Positions 40,270 to 48,226 are shown, numbered from the stretch's first letter. The stretch: 64,000 bases of DNA from Hydrogenophaga taeniospiralis (GCF_020510445.1 NZ_JAHBAG010000001.1:906501-970500), one strand, 5' to 3'. The notes: a model not told the origin generated them from the letters alone. Made by a program: numbers and translations.

Positions 40270-40317
40270 CCGTTTCGAGCGGCTGTGACAGCCTGCTGAC
40301 ACAGCGTTGTCAGCAGG
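40270..40317 (+). terminator. Tandem hairpins after lrgB
   Basis: GCCGTTTCGAGCGGC, then CCTGCTGACA and TGTCAGCAGG with a 6-bp loop. No T-tract follows, so it is a weak or rho-assisted stop, or an mRNA 3' stabiliser. Confidence 0.45.
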
Positions 40318-40363
40318 GGGTCCACAGAATGCGGGGCTTGTTCAACAACCCCTGGAGATCGAT

Positions 40364-40741
40364 ATGGCACACGCCCTGAACTGGTTTGAAATTCCCGTCG
40401 CCGACATGGACCGCGCCCTGCGCTTTTACGCCTCGCTCACCGGCCGCGCGCTGCGCCGCGAGGCCTTCGGCGGGCCGGGCGAGGAGCTGGGTGTCTTTGA
40501 AGTGGCTGGCGAACAGGACGTCAAAGGCGCCCTGATGAAACACCCCGACTTCAAACCCGCCGCCAGCGGCACCCTGGTGTACCTGAACGCCGCACCCTCG
40601 CTCGACGCCTGGCTGGCGCGGGTGCCTGCCGCCGGCGGCAGCATCGCCCAGCCCAAGGTAACGCTGCCCGACGGCATGGGGGTCTTCGCCCACATCATCG
40701 ACAGCGAAGGCAACCGCGTCGGCCTGCACGCCATGGCCTGA
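40364..40741 (+). CDS. VOC family (glyoxalase-like) protein
   Basis: Protein of 125 residues with paired beta-alpha-beta units: NWFEIPVADMDRALRFYASL and GVFAHIIDSEGNRVGLHA. Substrate unknown. ATG at 40364 fits the family start (MAHALNWFEI). Confidence 0.88.
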   Translation: MAHALNWFEIPVADMDRALRFYASLTGRALRREAFGGPGEELGVFEVAGEQDVKGALMKHPDFKPAASGTLVYLNAAPSLDAWLARVPAAGGSIAQPKVTLPDGMGVFAHIIDSEGNRVGLHAMA

Positions 40742-40855
40742 AGTGAAACACCCCCCGCGCCGCTTCGCGTCCCCCCTCCAGCGGGGCGGCACTGGCCGTC
40801 TGGCAAAGCCAGCCCGGCGGTGCCCTGGGCTGTACCCTTTCAGGCGTCTGGGCGG
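40741..40855. repeat. Intergenic repeat family, copy C
   Basis: Full copy: CGCGCCGCTTCGCGTC, CCCCTCCAGCGGGG, then CTGGCAAAGCCAG and CCCGGCGGTGCCCTGGGCT. Confidence 0.65.
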
Positions 40856-40900
40856 CGCTTCGGCGCCATGAAAGTGGAGACCTCTGTGCATAGAAACTTC

Positions 40901-41383
40901 ATGAGTCCTCATGAGCACCAGCCCCGCCACTGGATCGCGGTCGCCAGCGCCGAACACGCGCTGCGCGGGCGCGACCACGCACCCGTGGGGTTCATGCAGG
41001 TCTGCCACGGAAAATGCGCGCCGCTCAAGCGGCTGCGCGCCGGCGATGTGGTGGCCTACTACGCACCCGCCCAGACCATGGACGGCAAAGACCGGCTGCA
41101 GAGTTTCGTGAGCATCGGTGTGGTGCAGGTGGGTGAGCCCTACGCGTTCGACATGGGCGGCGGCTTCGTGCCGCACCGCCGCGATGTGCGCTACGTGAGC
41201 GCGCAGCCCGCACCCATCGCGCCCTTGCTCGACGAATTCGAATTCGTCGAGGACCGGCAGCGCTGGGGCCACAAGTTCCGCTTCGGCCTGTTCGAGGTGT
41301 GTTCGGACGACATGCGGCGAATCGCTCGGGCCATGCGCGCGGATCTGGCGCCCCTGGGCCTGGCACAGGCTGAGAGGCTGTGA
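40901..41383 (+). CDS. EVE domain-containing protein
   Basis: PUA-like EVE protein of 160 residues. RHWIAVASAEHALRG at the N-terminus, then KCAPLKRLRAGDVVAYYAP and KFRFGLFEVCSDDMRRIA. EVE domains bind modified bases in DNA or RNA and often sit near defence genes, but none is obvious here. An in-frame ATG at 40868 is an alternative start. Confidence 0.85.
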   Translation: MSPHEHQPRHWIAVASAEHALRGRDHAPVGFMQVCHGKCAPLKRLRAGDVVAYYAPAQTMDGKDRLQSFVSIGVVQVGEPYAFDMGGGFVPHRRDVRYVSAQPAPIAPLLDEFEFVEDRQRWGHKFRFGLFEVCSDDMRRIARAMRADLAPLGLAQAERL

Positions 41384-41408
41384 GTCTTTCGCTCATGCCC
41401 GCTCACCA

Positions 41409-41495
41409 CCCCAAAACGCACCCGCTAGTCTCTGCAAACGCGCGCCATAGCCAGCTATGGCTGTGCTTTGCGCCTTGATCGGGCACGTTTTGGGG
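41409..41495. repeat. Nested 87-bp inverted repeat
   Basis: Outer arms CCCCAAAACG and CGTTTTGGGG; inner arms CCATAG and CTATGG around CCAG, with further pairing between CCCG and CGGG and between GCGC and GCGC. The whole element can fold as one long hairpin. Confidence 0.7.
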
Positions 41496-41552
41496 CGTTG
41501 CTCGGACACGCCCGAAAAACTCTCAGCCTCTGAGGCGACCGCACAATAAGCG

Positions 41553-41585
41553 CCACCCGCCACCCGCCACCCGCCACCCGCCACT
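41553..41585. repeat. Heptanucleotide tandem repeat (CCACCCG)4.7
   Basis: Four complete CCACCCG units and a partial fifth lie 13 bp before the next ATG, over the expected ribosome-site region. Confidence 0.9.
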
Positions 41586-41597
41586 CCCGGAGCCACC

Positions 41598-42203
41598 ATG
41601 CCCCCTGCCGTCCATCCCCTGCGTTGCCGTTGCGGCGCGCTGCAAGGCCACGTCGAACTGAACGGTCGCAGCAACCGCATGGTCTGCTATTGCCAGGACT
41701 GCCAGGCCTTTGCGCGGTTTCTGGGGCCGGCCGACCAGGTGCTCGACGCGCAAGGCGGTTCGGACGTGGTGCAGCTCGCGCCGCACCGCATCAAGATCAC
41801 CCAGGGCGCGGCGCAGCTGGCGGTGATGCGCCTGTCCGACCAGGGCATGTTGCGCTGGTACGCCGCCTGTTGCCGCACTCCCGTGGGCAACACTCTGACG
41901 AGCCGCAACATGCCCTTCACCGGCCTGCTGGCGCAGTGCCTGGACAGCGCGCCGCTGGAGCCCGCGTTCGGCCCGGTGCGGGCGAGCGCCAACACCGCGA
42001 GCGCGACCGGCGAGCCCAAGCCCCGGGCGTTCGGCATGGCCGGTGCGCTGTTGTGCATCCTGGGCCTGGTGTTGCACAGCCGCCTTTCGGGCCGCTACAA
42101 GGACACCCCGTTCTTCACCGCCTCCGGGGCGCCGGTGGCCGAGCCCAGGGTGCTCTCCGCCGAAGAGCGCGCGCGCCTGCGGCCCACGCCGGGCCAGGGC
42201 TGA
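41598..42203 (+). CDS. DUF6151/GFA-like zinc protein
   Basis: Protein of 201 residues. Cys residues in LRCRCGALQG, MVCYCQDCQAF and YAACCRTPVGN follow the pattern of GFA (glutathione-dependent formaldehyde-activating) domains. A hydrophobic stretch near 148-158 (ALLCILGLVLHS) may touch the membrane. Enzymatic role unknown. A short-unit tandem repeat precedes the start. Confidence 0.75.
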   Translation: MPPAVHPLRCRCGALQGHVELNGRSNRMVCYCQDCQAFARFLGPADQVLDAQGGSDVVQLAPHRIKITQGAAQLAVMRLSDQGMLRWYAACCRTPVGNTLTSRNMPFTGLLAQCLDSAPLEPAFGPVRASANTASATGEPKPRAFGMAGALLCILGLVLHSRLSGRYKDTPFFTASGAPVAEPRVLSAEERARLRPTPGQG

Positions 42204-42208
42204 GCACC

Positions 42209-42919
42209 ATGCGGCGTGCCGACCGCCTCTTTGCCCTGGTGCAGCTGATCCGCGGCCGGCGTCTGTCCACCGCCGCCTGGCTGGCGCAGCGGCTGGAGGT
42301 GTCGCCGCGCACGGTGTACCGCGACGTGGCCGACCTGCAGGTGCAGGGCGTGCCCATCGAGGGCGAGGCCGGCGTGGGCTACCGCTTCGGGCGCGGCTTC
42401 GATCTGCCGCCGCTCATGTTCACGGCCGACGAGGCCCGCGCGCTGGCCGTGGCCACGCGCATCGCCCAGCAGTGGCTGGACCCGGCGCTGGCGCTGGCCG
42501 CGGGCGACGCCATGTCGCGCGTGTTGTCGGTGCTGCCCGGGGTGGTGCGCACCGAGGTGGAGAAGATGCCGCTGCTGGTGCCGCCGCTGGGGCTCAAGCC
42601 CGCTGTGGCCCGGGCGCTGCAGGTGCTGCGCGAGGCCGCGCAGACGCGCACGGTGCTCGAACTCGACTACCTCGACGTGAACGGGCAGCCCAGCACCCGC
42701 GCCGTGCGGCCGCTGGGCTGTTTCTTCTGGGGCAAGGTGTGGACGCTGGCGGCCTGGTGCGAAACCCGGCAGGCCTTTCGCAGCTTCCGGGCCGACCGCA
42801 TCCAGGGCGTGCGCGCGCTGCCGCGCCGTTTTGTGGACGAGCCGGGCAAGACGCTGGCCGACCTGCTGCGGCAGGTGCAGGCCGAGAACGGGCGAGAGGG
42901 CAAGGGCTGCCCGCTGTAG
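42209..42919 (+). CDS. YafY-type HTH/WYL transcriptional regulator
   Basis: Regulator of 236 residues. The N-terminal HTH_11 domain has RRADRLFALVQLIRGRR and SPRTVYRDVADLQ. The C-terminal WYL domain (about 130-225) includes VLELDYLDVNGQPS and FWGKVWTLAAWCE. WYL domains sense nucleic-acid or nucleotide ligands. The start is 5 bp after the upstream stop, so it is cotranscribed with the GFA-like gene. Confidence 0.9.
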   Translation: MRRADRLFALVQLIRGRRLSTAAWLAQRLEVSPRTVYRDVADLQVQGVPIEGEAGVGYRFGRGFDLPPLMFTADEARALAVATRIAQQWLDPALALAAGDAMSRVLSVLPGVVRTEVEKMPLLVPPLGLKPAVARALQVLREAAQTRTVLELDYLDVNGQPSTRAVRPLGCFFWGKVWTLAAWCETRQAFRSFRADRIQGVRALPRRFVDEPGKTLADLLRQVQAENGREGKGCPL

Positions 42920-42929
42920 CGCAGCGGCT

Positions 42930-43286
42930 TCACAGCTGAAGCAGGCTGGGTTCGAGCTGCTGCACCATGCGGCGCGCGGTCCAGCGCAGCGCACCCGCGT
43001 GGCCGTGGTCGTCGCACACCAGCAGCAGCACGTGGGTGCCGTGCAGCTGGGTCTGGTACCAGACCTGGGTGTCGGACCAGATCAGCTGCTCGGCCCAGGG
43101 GCGCTTGCCCAGCACCGACAAGGCTTCTTTCCCCGCCAGCACCAGGCTGGCGGCGGTGGCCGCGGCCACGTCGCCGTGCAGCGCGCCCGACGACGCCATG
43201 AGCAGGCCGTCGGCGGTGGCCAGCACCGCGCCGGCGTTGCCGGGGCACTCGGTGATCTGGTCGAGGATGTCCTGGATATCGGGCAT
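42930..43286 (-). CDS. Roadblock/LC7-domain protein (cluster gene 8)
   Basis: Protein of 118 residues with the Roadblock/LC7 fold: DQITECPGNAGAVLATADGL, then ASLVLAGKEALSVLG, then VLLLVCDDHGHAGALRW. Roadblock proteins are partners or GTPase-activating factors of small MglA-like GTPases. It starts 1 bp after the preceding gene and closes the eight-gene cluster. Confidence 0.82.
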   Translation of the reverse strand: MPDIQDILDQITECPGNAGAVLATADGLLMASSGALHGDVAAATAASLVLAGKEALSVLGKRPWAEQLIWSDTQVWYQTQLHGTHVLLLVCDDHGHAGALRWTARRMVQQLEPSLLQL

Positions 43287-43287
43287 G

Positions 43288-43845
43288 TCAGTCGGCCAGC
43301 AGCGTGTGCAGGCTTCGCACCAGGCCCACGAGGGCCTCGTGGGCGACCAGCGCCGAAGAGGTGATGTGCAACCGGCAGGGCCGGCGTCCGATATAGAGCG
43401 GCATGGCCCGGACCATGGCATGCCGAAAGTGCGCAAACCCGGCGGCCAAGCCCTGGGCGTGCTCGCGCGCCACGCCATGGCTCGCCAGGCACAGGCCATC
43501 GGGGTCGGCCAGCACGGCCGCGCCGGCTGTGTCGCCGCAGAGCCGTTGCAGCTGCTGGTGGATGTCCGCGGCCGGGTGGCCCGTTGCGTGGGGCACCGCT
43601 GGTGCGTCGACGGACACGTGGATGCTGCCGAGCCGATGCAGGCCGAACAACGAGCGCGCCACCTCGCTGCGCGACAGGCCGCTGCTCTGGCTCAGCCGCC
43701 CCACGTCCACCACCGTGGTGTCGTGAGACTGCCGCAACAGGGCCCGGAACAGGCGCTGATCCGGCCGCCGCGCATCGGGCGCCAGCGTCATCCACTCGGT
43801 GATGCCCTGGGGCCGGACGTGCAGGTGGCGGGCGGGCGGGTTCAT
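43288..43845 (-). CDS. Winged-helix plus Roadblock-like protein (cluster gene 7)
   Basis: Protein of 185 residues. Residues about 28-80 look like a winged helix (VVDVGRLSQSSGLSRSEVAR, FGLHRLGSIHV). The C-terminal part (about 95-185) resembles a Roadblock fold, with AAVLADPDGLCLASHGVA. This pairing recalls the DUF742 winged-helix and Roadblock parts of conservons, here apparently fused. Whether it binds DNA is unknown. Confidence 0.6.
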   Translation of the reverse strand: MNPPARHLHVRPQGITEWMTLAPDARRPDQRLFRALLRQSHDTTVVDVGRLSQSSGLSRSEVARSLFGLHRLGSIHVSVDAPAVPHATGHPAADIHQQLQRLCGDTAGAAVLADPDGLCLASHGVAREHAQGLAAGFAHFRHAMVRAMPLYIGRRPCRLHITSSALVAHEALVGLVRSLHTLLAD

Positions 43846-43884
43846 CGGTGTCGCCGGGCGCTGAGGGGCACGGGTGAAAGCGGT

Positions 43885-44994
43885 TCAGCCGCGCTCGCAG
43901 CTCGGGCAGCCGACCTGCCCGAGCCGGACGTGGAAACGCACGGTGCTGCCCGCGGCGATCTCGGCGCCGCAGTGGTCGCAGACGGTGCCCTCGTCCAGGG
44001 TGACGCTGTCGTAGCGCTCGGTTTCGACGACTTGCCCGCCCATGCGCCGGGGCCAGGGCGCGTGCTTGACGATGTCGGCGCGGAAGTGTTCCTCGTAGCG
44101 GGCCCAGCCGGCCATCTGCTCCGGCGTCAGGCCCAGCTCGCGTTGCGCCTGGGCCATCAGGCGCTGGCGGTGCTCGAACAGCGTGTCTGGGATGACCATC
44201 CAGTGGTGGGCATTTTTCGGGCGTTCGCCGATGTAGACCTTGTCGCCTGTCATGCACTGCATGAGAAACGCATACTGCTTGCCAATGACCCGCTCCATCG
44301 AGACCCGCTCGAAGAAGGGCTGGAGCAGGGGGTCGGCGTAGACCTTCCGGTAGAAGGCCTCCAGCACCCGGCGCACCAGCCGGCCGTGGTCCAGCAGATG
44401 CCACAGCGCCAGATCGGGGGCGGGCAGCGGGGCTTCGCCTTCGGGTTCCACCGGGAACGGCCCGCGCAGCTGGAAATCGGCGCCGAACAGCGCGTCGTCG
44501 GAAAAAGCGGCCTGCGGCAGCACGTCGTGCGCCACCTCGGCCTGGATCAGGCCTTGCGCATCGTCCCGCCCGCTCAGGCGGACGTGGATTGGTGCCGGGA
44601 ACGGGCCGTCGAACACCTGGGCCGATTGACCCGCGGTGAAGGCCAGTTCCGTGGCGGTCTCGAACCAGAGGATGGACGAACCGTCCGCCCCATGTTCACG
44701 CCGCACCAGCATGCACGGCGTCAGCATGTCCGCGGGCGACTTCGGCGCCAGGCTCAGGGGGCCGGCGGGCTTGCACTGGCAGGCCAGCACATAGCCCGCC
44801 GACTGGAGGTGTGGGGGCAGTGAACGGGCGGCCTCGGCCGGCGCCGCCCCGTCCACCACCTTGACCAGGCAGCGGCGGCAGACGCCGCTCTTGCACGAGA
44901 AGTCGATCGCGACGCCGGTGCGCACGAACGCGTCCAGCAGGCTCTCGTTGTCGCGGCAGCGAAGAGGCTGCCCCTGGTACTGGATCGGGTGCAT
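43885..44994 (-). CDS. Ferredoxin / FNR-barrel / globin / zinc-ribbon fusion (cluster gene 6)
   Basis: Protein of 369 residues with four modules. Residues 1-85 are a plant-type 2Fe-2S ferredoxin (FSCKSGVCRRC and a later ACQC). Residues about 90-185 look like half a ferredoxin-NADP reductase, the flavin barrel ending in LRGPFPVE, without an NAD domain. Residues about 200-315 are a truncated globin (VLEAFYRKVYADPLLQPFF, NAHHWMVIPDTLFEHR, the likely proximal-His region). Residues about 335-369 carry two CxxC pairs (VCDHCGAE, GCPSCERG). A redox or gas sensor is inferred. Confidence 0.8.
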   Translation of the reverse strand: MHPIQYQGQPLRCRDNESLLDAFVRTGVAIDFSCKSGVCRRCLVKVVDGAAPAEAARSLPPHLQSAGYVLACQCKPAGPLSLAPKSPADMLTPCMLVRREHGADGSSILWFETATELAFTAGQSAQVFDGPFPAPIHVRLSGRDDAQGLIQAEVAHDVLPQAAFSDDALFGADFQLRGPFPVEPEGEAPLPAPDLALWHLLDHGRLVRRVLEAFYRKVYADPLLQPFFERVSMERVIGKQYAFLMQCMTGDKVYIGERPKNAHHWMVIPDTLFEHRQRLMAQAQRELGLTPEQMAGWARYEEHFRADIVKHAPWPRRMGGQVVETERYDSVTLDEGTVCDHCGAEIAAGSTVRFHVRLGQVGCPSCERG

Positions 44995-45001
44995 GGCGGG
45001 C

Positions 45002-45397
45002 TCAGGTCTGCGTCCAGAGGGAGGCCAGATCGGTCGCCACCCGGCGCGTCTCCAGAATCAGGCGCCCGAGGTTGGCCCGGGGCGTGGCCGCCACGGCCAG
45101 CACCGCCGAGTCGCCCCCGTGGGTCAGCAGCAGCGGGCCTTGCTGGCCGTCCAGAATGATCTGGCGCAGATTGCCGCGGTCCACTTCCTTGCTGGCCCGG
45201 GCCGCCAGCGCCAGCAGCGACGCGCACATGGCGCCGAAGCGGTCCGGGTCGGTGCCCGTGGACAGCAACGAGGCGACGGTGAAGCCGTCGCGGGTCACCA
45301 CCGCCGAAGCCTCCACCTCGGCGAGGTTCGTGTGGAGACCGCGCAGGACGCCCCGGGCCCGACTGGCCAGGATTTCATGGGTCAACGGGGTGTTCAT
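45002..45397 (-). CDS. Roadblock/LC7-domain protein (cluster gene 5)
   Basis: Protein of 131 residues with the typical helix-strand pattern: VEASAVVTRDGFTVASLLS, FGAMCASLLALAARASKEV, GPLLLTHGGDSAVLAVAATP. It is the clearest MglB-like Roadblock protein of the cluster, with strand VLAVAATP and final helix LGRLILETRRV. It starts 17 bp after the upstream gene and likely regulates the cluster GTPase. Confidence 0.85.
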   Translation of the reverse strand: MNTPLTHEILASRARGVLRGLHTNLAEVEASAVVTRDGFTVASLLSTGTDPDRFGAMCASLLALAARASKEVDRGNLRQIILDGQQGPLLLTHGGDSAVLAVAATPRANLGRLILETRRVATDLASLWTQT

Positions 45398-45414
45398 GGG
45401 CCGTCCTTACCCGA

Positions 45415-45822
45415 TCACAGAGCGGCTTCGACGGCCGGCATGGCCGAGCGCGCCTTGGTCAGCACCATGCCCAGGTTGGCGCCCTTGCGGCAGACGAAGC
45501 AGACCACCTGTTGCTGGCGCTTGCCGCGCAGGAACACGTGGATCAGGTTCTCGCTGTTGACGATGATTTCCTGGAAGTAGTGGTGGTCCACGCTCTCGGG
45601 CAGGCCGCGCGACTTCTTGAACACCTTCTCGATGGCCACGACGTTGGGGCCCTGGAAGAGATCGGCCGTGGCCGCGGCGAGCATGTCGAACACCTCGGAG
45701 GGGTGGGAGTCCACGGTCTTGATGCTCAGCACCATGCCGGAGGCGAGGTCCACCATACCGGCGGCCAGGCACTCGGGGATGCCGGTCATGGCGCGCTGCA
45801 GGGTGTCGTCAAGTTTGTTCAT
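45415..45822 (-). CDS. Roadblock-like protein (cluster gene 4)
   Basis: Protein of 135 residues. PECLAAGMVDLASGMVLSIK, VFDMLAAATADLFQGPNVV and QQQVVCFVCRKGANLGMVL fit a divergent Roadblock/LC7 fold. Its start overlaps the end of the ABC-phosphatase gene by 14 bp, so the two are translationally coupled. GAAAGGAAATT precedes the start and supports 45822. Confidence 0.7.
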   Translation of the reverse strand: MNKLDDTLQRAMTGIPECLAAGMVDLASGMVLSIKTVDSHPSEVFDMLAAATADLFQGPNVVAIEKVFKKSRGLPESVDHHYFQEIIVNSENLIHVFLRGKRQQQVVCFVCRKGANLGMVLTKARSAMPAVEAAL

Positions 45823-47209
45823 GAGGGAATTTCCTTTCAGGGGAATCGTTTTTGTGGAATCGACCATTGCCCAAGGTCGTGAGGGGGGGATGCGGTGGCC
45901 GACCGAGAAAGTCGGCGAAGCCAGACAGGAAGGCCGTCTGCGAGGGGGCCTGGATCATGGTGGCGTCCAGGCGGCGGACGCGGTCGATGCTCTCCAGCGC
46001 GGTGCGCTGGCCATTGCCCTGCCACAGCCAGTAGGCGGCCAGCAGGGTGCCTGTGCGGCCCAGGCCTGCCTTGCAGTGCAGGGCCACCACCTCGCCCGCC
46101 GCCAGCCAGCGGTCGATGTCGTCGCACAGGGCGGCCGCGCGGGTCAGGGTGGGGGCTTGCATGTCGGGGATGGGCAGGCTGGCGCACTGGATGCCGAAGC
46201 GCGTGGCCAGCGCTTCTGGAAACGCCTGTTCGGTCAGGCTCACCAGCCGGGTCACGCCGACATGGCGCAGCGCGTCCAGATCGTCGTCGGTCTCGCGGAT
46301 CAGGCCCGGCCATGGCGTGCCCGCCAGTTGCCCGGGCAGCAGCCAGGCAAACCCGCGGGGGCCGCTGGCGGCGCTGATCAGTGTGGGAGGGCTGGGGGCC
46401 TGGGCCGGCACTGCGGGCTCATCCTGGGGGGCGTCCGAGCCCTGCGCAAGGGGAAATTCCGGGCAGGAGCCGGTGCGGATGAACTGGCGGGTGGCCTCGC
46501 TCTGCGGGCTGTCGAAAAAGCGCTCGGTGGGAGCGCTTTCCTGGGTTTCGCCGCTCGCGATGAGCACCACATGCCGGGCCAGTCGGCGGGTCAGCCGCAG
46601 GTGGTGCAGCACCAGCAGGATGGCCTGCTGGCGTGCAATGTGTTCGATGAAGGCCGCCAGCCCGTCGGCATCGTCTTCGCTCAGGCCGGTGGTGGGCTCG
46701 TCGAGCATCAGCAGGGCCGGCCGGCCCAGGAACTCGCGCAGGATGGCGATCACCCGCTGCTGCACCGGGCTCAGGTCGAGCACCGAGGCGTGCAGGCGGT
46801 CCATGACCCAGGCCTGCTGCACCTCCCCGGTGATCTGTCGCAGGCGGTCGAGCTGCTGCGCGCGCGTCAGCCGGGAGCGATCGGGCAGGCCGCTCAGCAG
46901 GTTGTCCAGCACGGTGGACACCAACAGCTGGGCCTTTTGAACCACCAGCGCGGGCCGGTGGTCGGGGGTCCGTTCACGGCCCAGGTACAGCGTGGCGCCC
47001 CAGACCCGCAGGCTGGGGTTGTGGTCGTTGTAGCCGGCCAGCGTGCGCAGCAGCGACGACTTGCCCGTGCCCGCCGGCCCCAGCAGCACCGTGCAGCCGT
47101 GGGCGGGCACGTCCAGGTCGATGCTGCGCAAGACCACGCGGTCGTTGTAGGCCAAGCCGAAGCCGCGAAGACGCAGGCAGGGTGCCGTGGCGGGCACATC
47201 CTCAACCAT
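45809..47209 (-). CDS. ABC ATPase fused to dual-specificity phosphatase (cluster gene 3)
   Basis: Protein of 466 residues. Residues 1-240 are a PstB-like ABC ATPase: Walker A GPAGTGKSS, Walker B ALLMLDEPTTGLSED, but a degraded signature (LSPVQQR instead of LSGGQ). After a Pro-rich linker, residues about 300-440 form a cysteine phosphatase with the P-loop HCKAGLGRTGT, matching HCx5R, and a likely general-acid Asp in LPIPDMQAP. No permease is nearby. It overlaps the GTPase gene by 8 bp. The combination is not one I know. Confidence 0.82.
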   Translation of the reverse strand: MVEDVPATAPCLRLRGFGLAYNDRVVLRSIDLDVPAHGCTVLLGPAGTGKSSLLRTLAGYNDHNPSLRVWGATLYLGRERTPDHRPALVVQKAQLLVSTVLDNLLSGLPDRSRLTRAQQLDRLRQITGEVQQAWVMDRLHASVLDLSPVQQRVIAILREFLGRPALLMLDEPTTGLSEDDADGLAAFIEHIARQQAILLVLHHLRLTRRLARHVVLIASGETQESAPTERFFDSPQSEATRQFIRTGSCPEFPLAQGSDAPQDEPAVPAQAPSPPTLISAASGPRGFAWLLPGQLAGTPWPGLIRETDDDLDALRHVGVTRLVSLTEQAFPEALATRFGIQCASLPIPDMQAPTLTRAAALCDDIDRWLAAGEVVALHCKAGLGRTGTLLAAYWLWQGNGQRTALESIDRVRRLDATMIQAPSQTAFLSGFADFLGRPPHPPLTTLGNGRFHKNDSPERKFPHEQT

Positions 47210-47759
47210 AGCGGTGCACCATCTCCAGCATGGCCGCGACGGTGAGCACCAGCGTCTGAAGGTCCTTTTTCTCGCGCCCATCGACCGGAAGCACCGGCAC
47301 CACGCAGGCGGGGAAGCGGTCATCGCGCTCGCGCAAGCGCCTGCGGTAGATGTTCAGCGGCGCCTCGGGGTGCAGGTCGACGTGCGTGATGCCCACGGCC
47401 AGGGGCAGCTTGCGGCCCTCCAGGCGCTCGCCCAGGCGGTCCATGAAATGGTCGAGATCGTCCAGCCGGCTCGCGCGGCTGTGGTCCAGCAGCAGGATGA
47501 CGGCCCGGGCCTGTTGCAGCAGGATGTCCCACATGAAGTCGAAGCGGTCCTGGCCAGGGGCCCCGATCAGCCGCACCTTGTCGCCGGACCCCAGCTCCAG
47601 CACCCCCGCGTCCATGCAGACGGTGGTGTTCTGCTTGTAGGCGGCGGTCTCGTCGGTGGCACGTTCGTCCGTGCCGAGCACGTCGATGTCCGACAGGGTC
47701 TGCACGGCCATGGTCTTGCCGGCGCCCACCGGGCCCATGAACAGAACGGAGCACTCCAT
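47202..47759 (-). CDS. MglA/CvnD-type small GTPase (cluster gene 2)
   Basis: GTPase of 185 residues. G1 is GPVGAGKT, G2 region KQNTTVCMDAG, G3 GAPGQDRFDFMWD and G4 THVD (in place of NKxD). TTVCMDAG followed by GQDRFDFMWD is the pattern of conservon D GTPases and MglA relatives. Roadblock proteins in the same operon are its expected partners. It overlaps the next gene by 8 bp and lies 2 bp after the previous one. Confidence 0.87.
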   Translation of the reverse strand: MECSVLFMGPVGAGKTMAVQTLSDIDVLGTDERATDETAAYKQNTTVCMDAGVLELGSGDKVRLIGAPGQDRFDFMWDILLQQARAVILLLDHSRASRLDDLDHFMDRLGERLEGRKLPLAVGITHVDLHPEAPLNIYRRRLRERDDRFPACVVPVLPVDGREKKDLQTLVLTVAAMLEMVHRYG

Positions 47760-47761
47760 GT

Positions 47762-48226
47762 CTAGTGCGCTCCGGTGGGGATCAGCTTTTTCCGGAAACG
47801 GTCCAGAAAACCCGTCACCGAGCTGGGGACCTCCTTGGGCGAGCGGGCCTCGGGCGTCGCCGCGGTGGCCGGGGCCTCTTCCTTCTTTTCCGGGCTGGCA
47901 ACCGGGGCGCCATCGCCCAGGTTGCCATGGAGGTACAGCATGTCCACGATGTGCTGGGTGCGCTCGCGCGGGATGTCCACCAGGCGGTGGATCAGGGGGG
48001 CACCCGTGGGCCGGACCGCCAGCAGGGCGCAGATGCGGATCACGTCAGGGACCATGTGGTCCGAGACATGGCGCAGGTCCGGCCAGGAACGCAGGCGTAA
48101 CACCGCAAACTGGGGGCCCAGCTGGGAGGTGGCGTTGGTGGATAAAGGGCGGCTGTGTCGCATGGAAAGCGGGCGCGGTTGTGTTGTCGATGGGGTTGCA
48201 GCTGAAATCGCGACACGGGTACCCAT
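47762..48226 (-). CDS. Winged-helix-like protein (cluster gene 1)
   Basis: Protein of up to 154 residues. The middle part (about 55-100: DVIRICALLAVRPTGAPLIH, then ERTQHIVDMLYLHGNL) looks like a winged helix. After an acidic linker the C-terminus forms an amphipathic helix (VTGFLDRFRKKLIP). A DUF742-like role in the cluster is inferred. The start is uncertain: 48226 lies in a palindrome, and an ATG at 48163 would give 133 residues. Confidence 0.6.
   Translation of the reverse strand: MGTRVAISAATPSTTQPRPLSMRHSRPLSTNATSQLGPQFAVLRLRSWPDLRHVSDHMVPDVIRICALLAVRPTGAPLIHRLVDIPRERTQHIVDMLYLHGNLGDGAPVASPEKKEEAPATAATPEARSPKEVPSSVTGFLDRFRKKLIPTGAH

Noticed and set aside
41553..41585. CRISPR-like repeat
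   Set aside because: Units are 7 bp and contiguous without spacers; it is a simple tandem repeat.
45809..47209. Ordinary phosphate or antibiotic ABC transporter gene
   Set aside because: No permease or binding protein nearby, degraded signature motif and a fused phosphatase domain.
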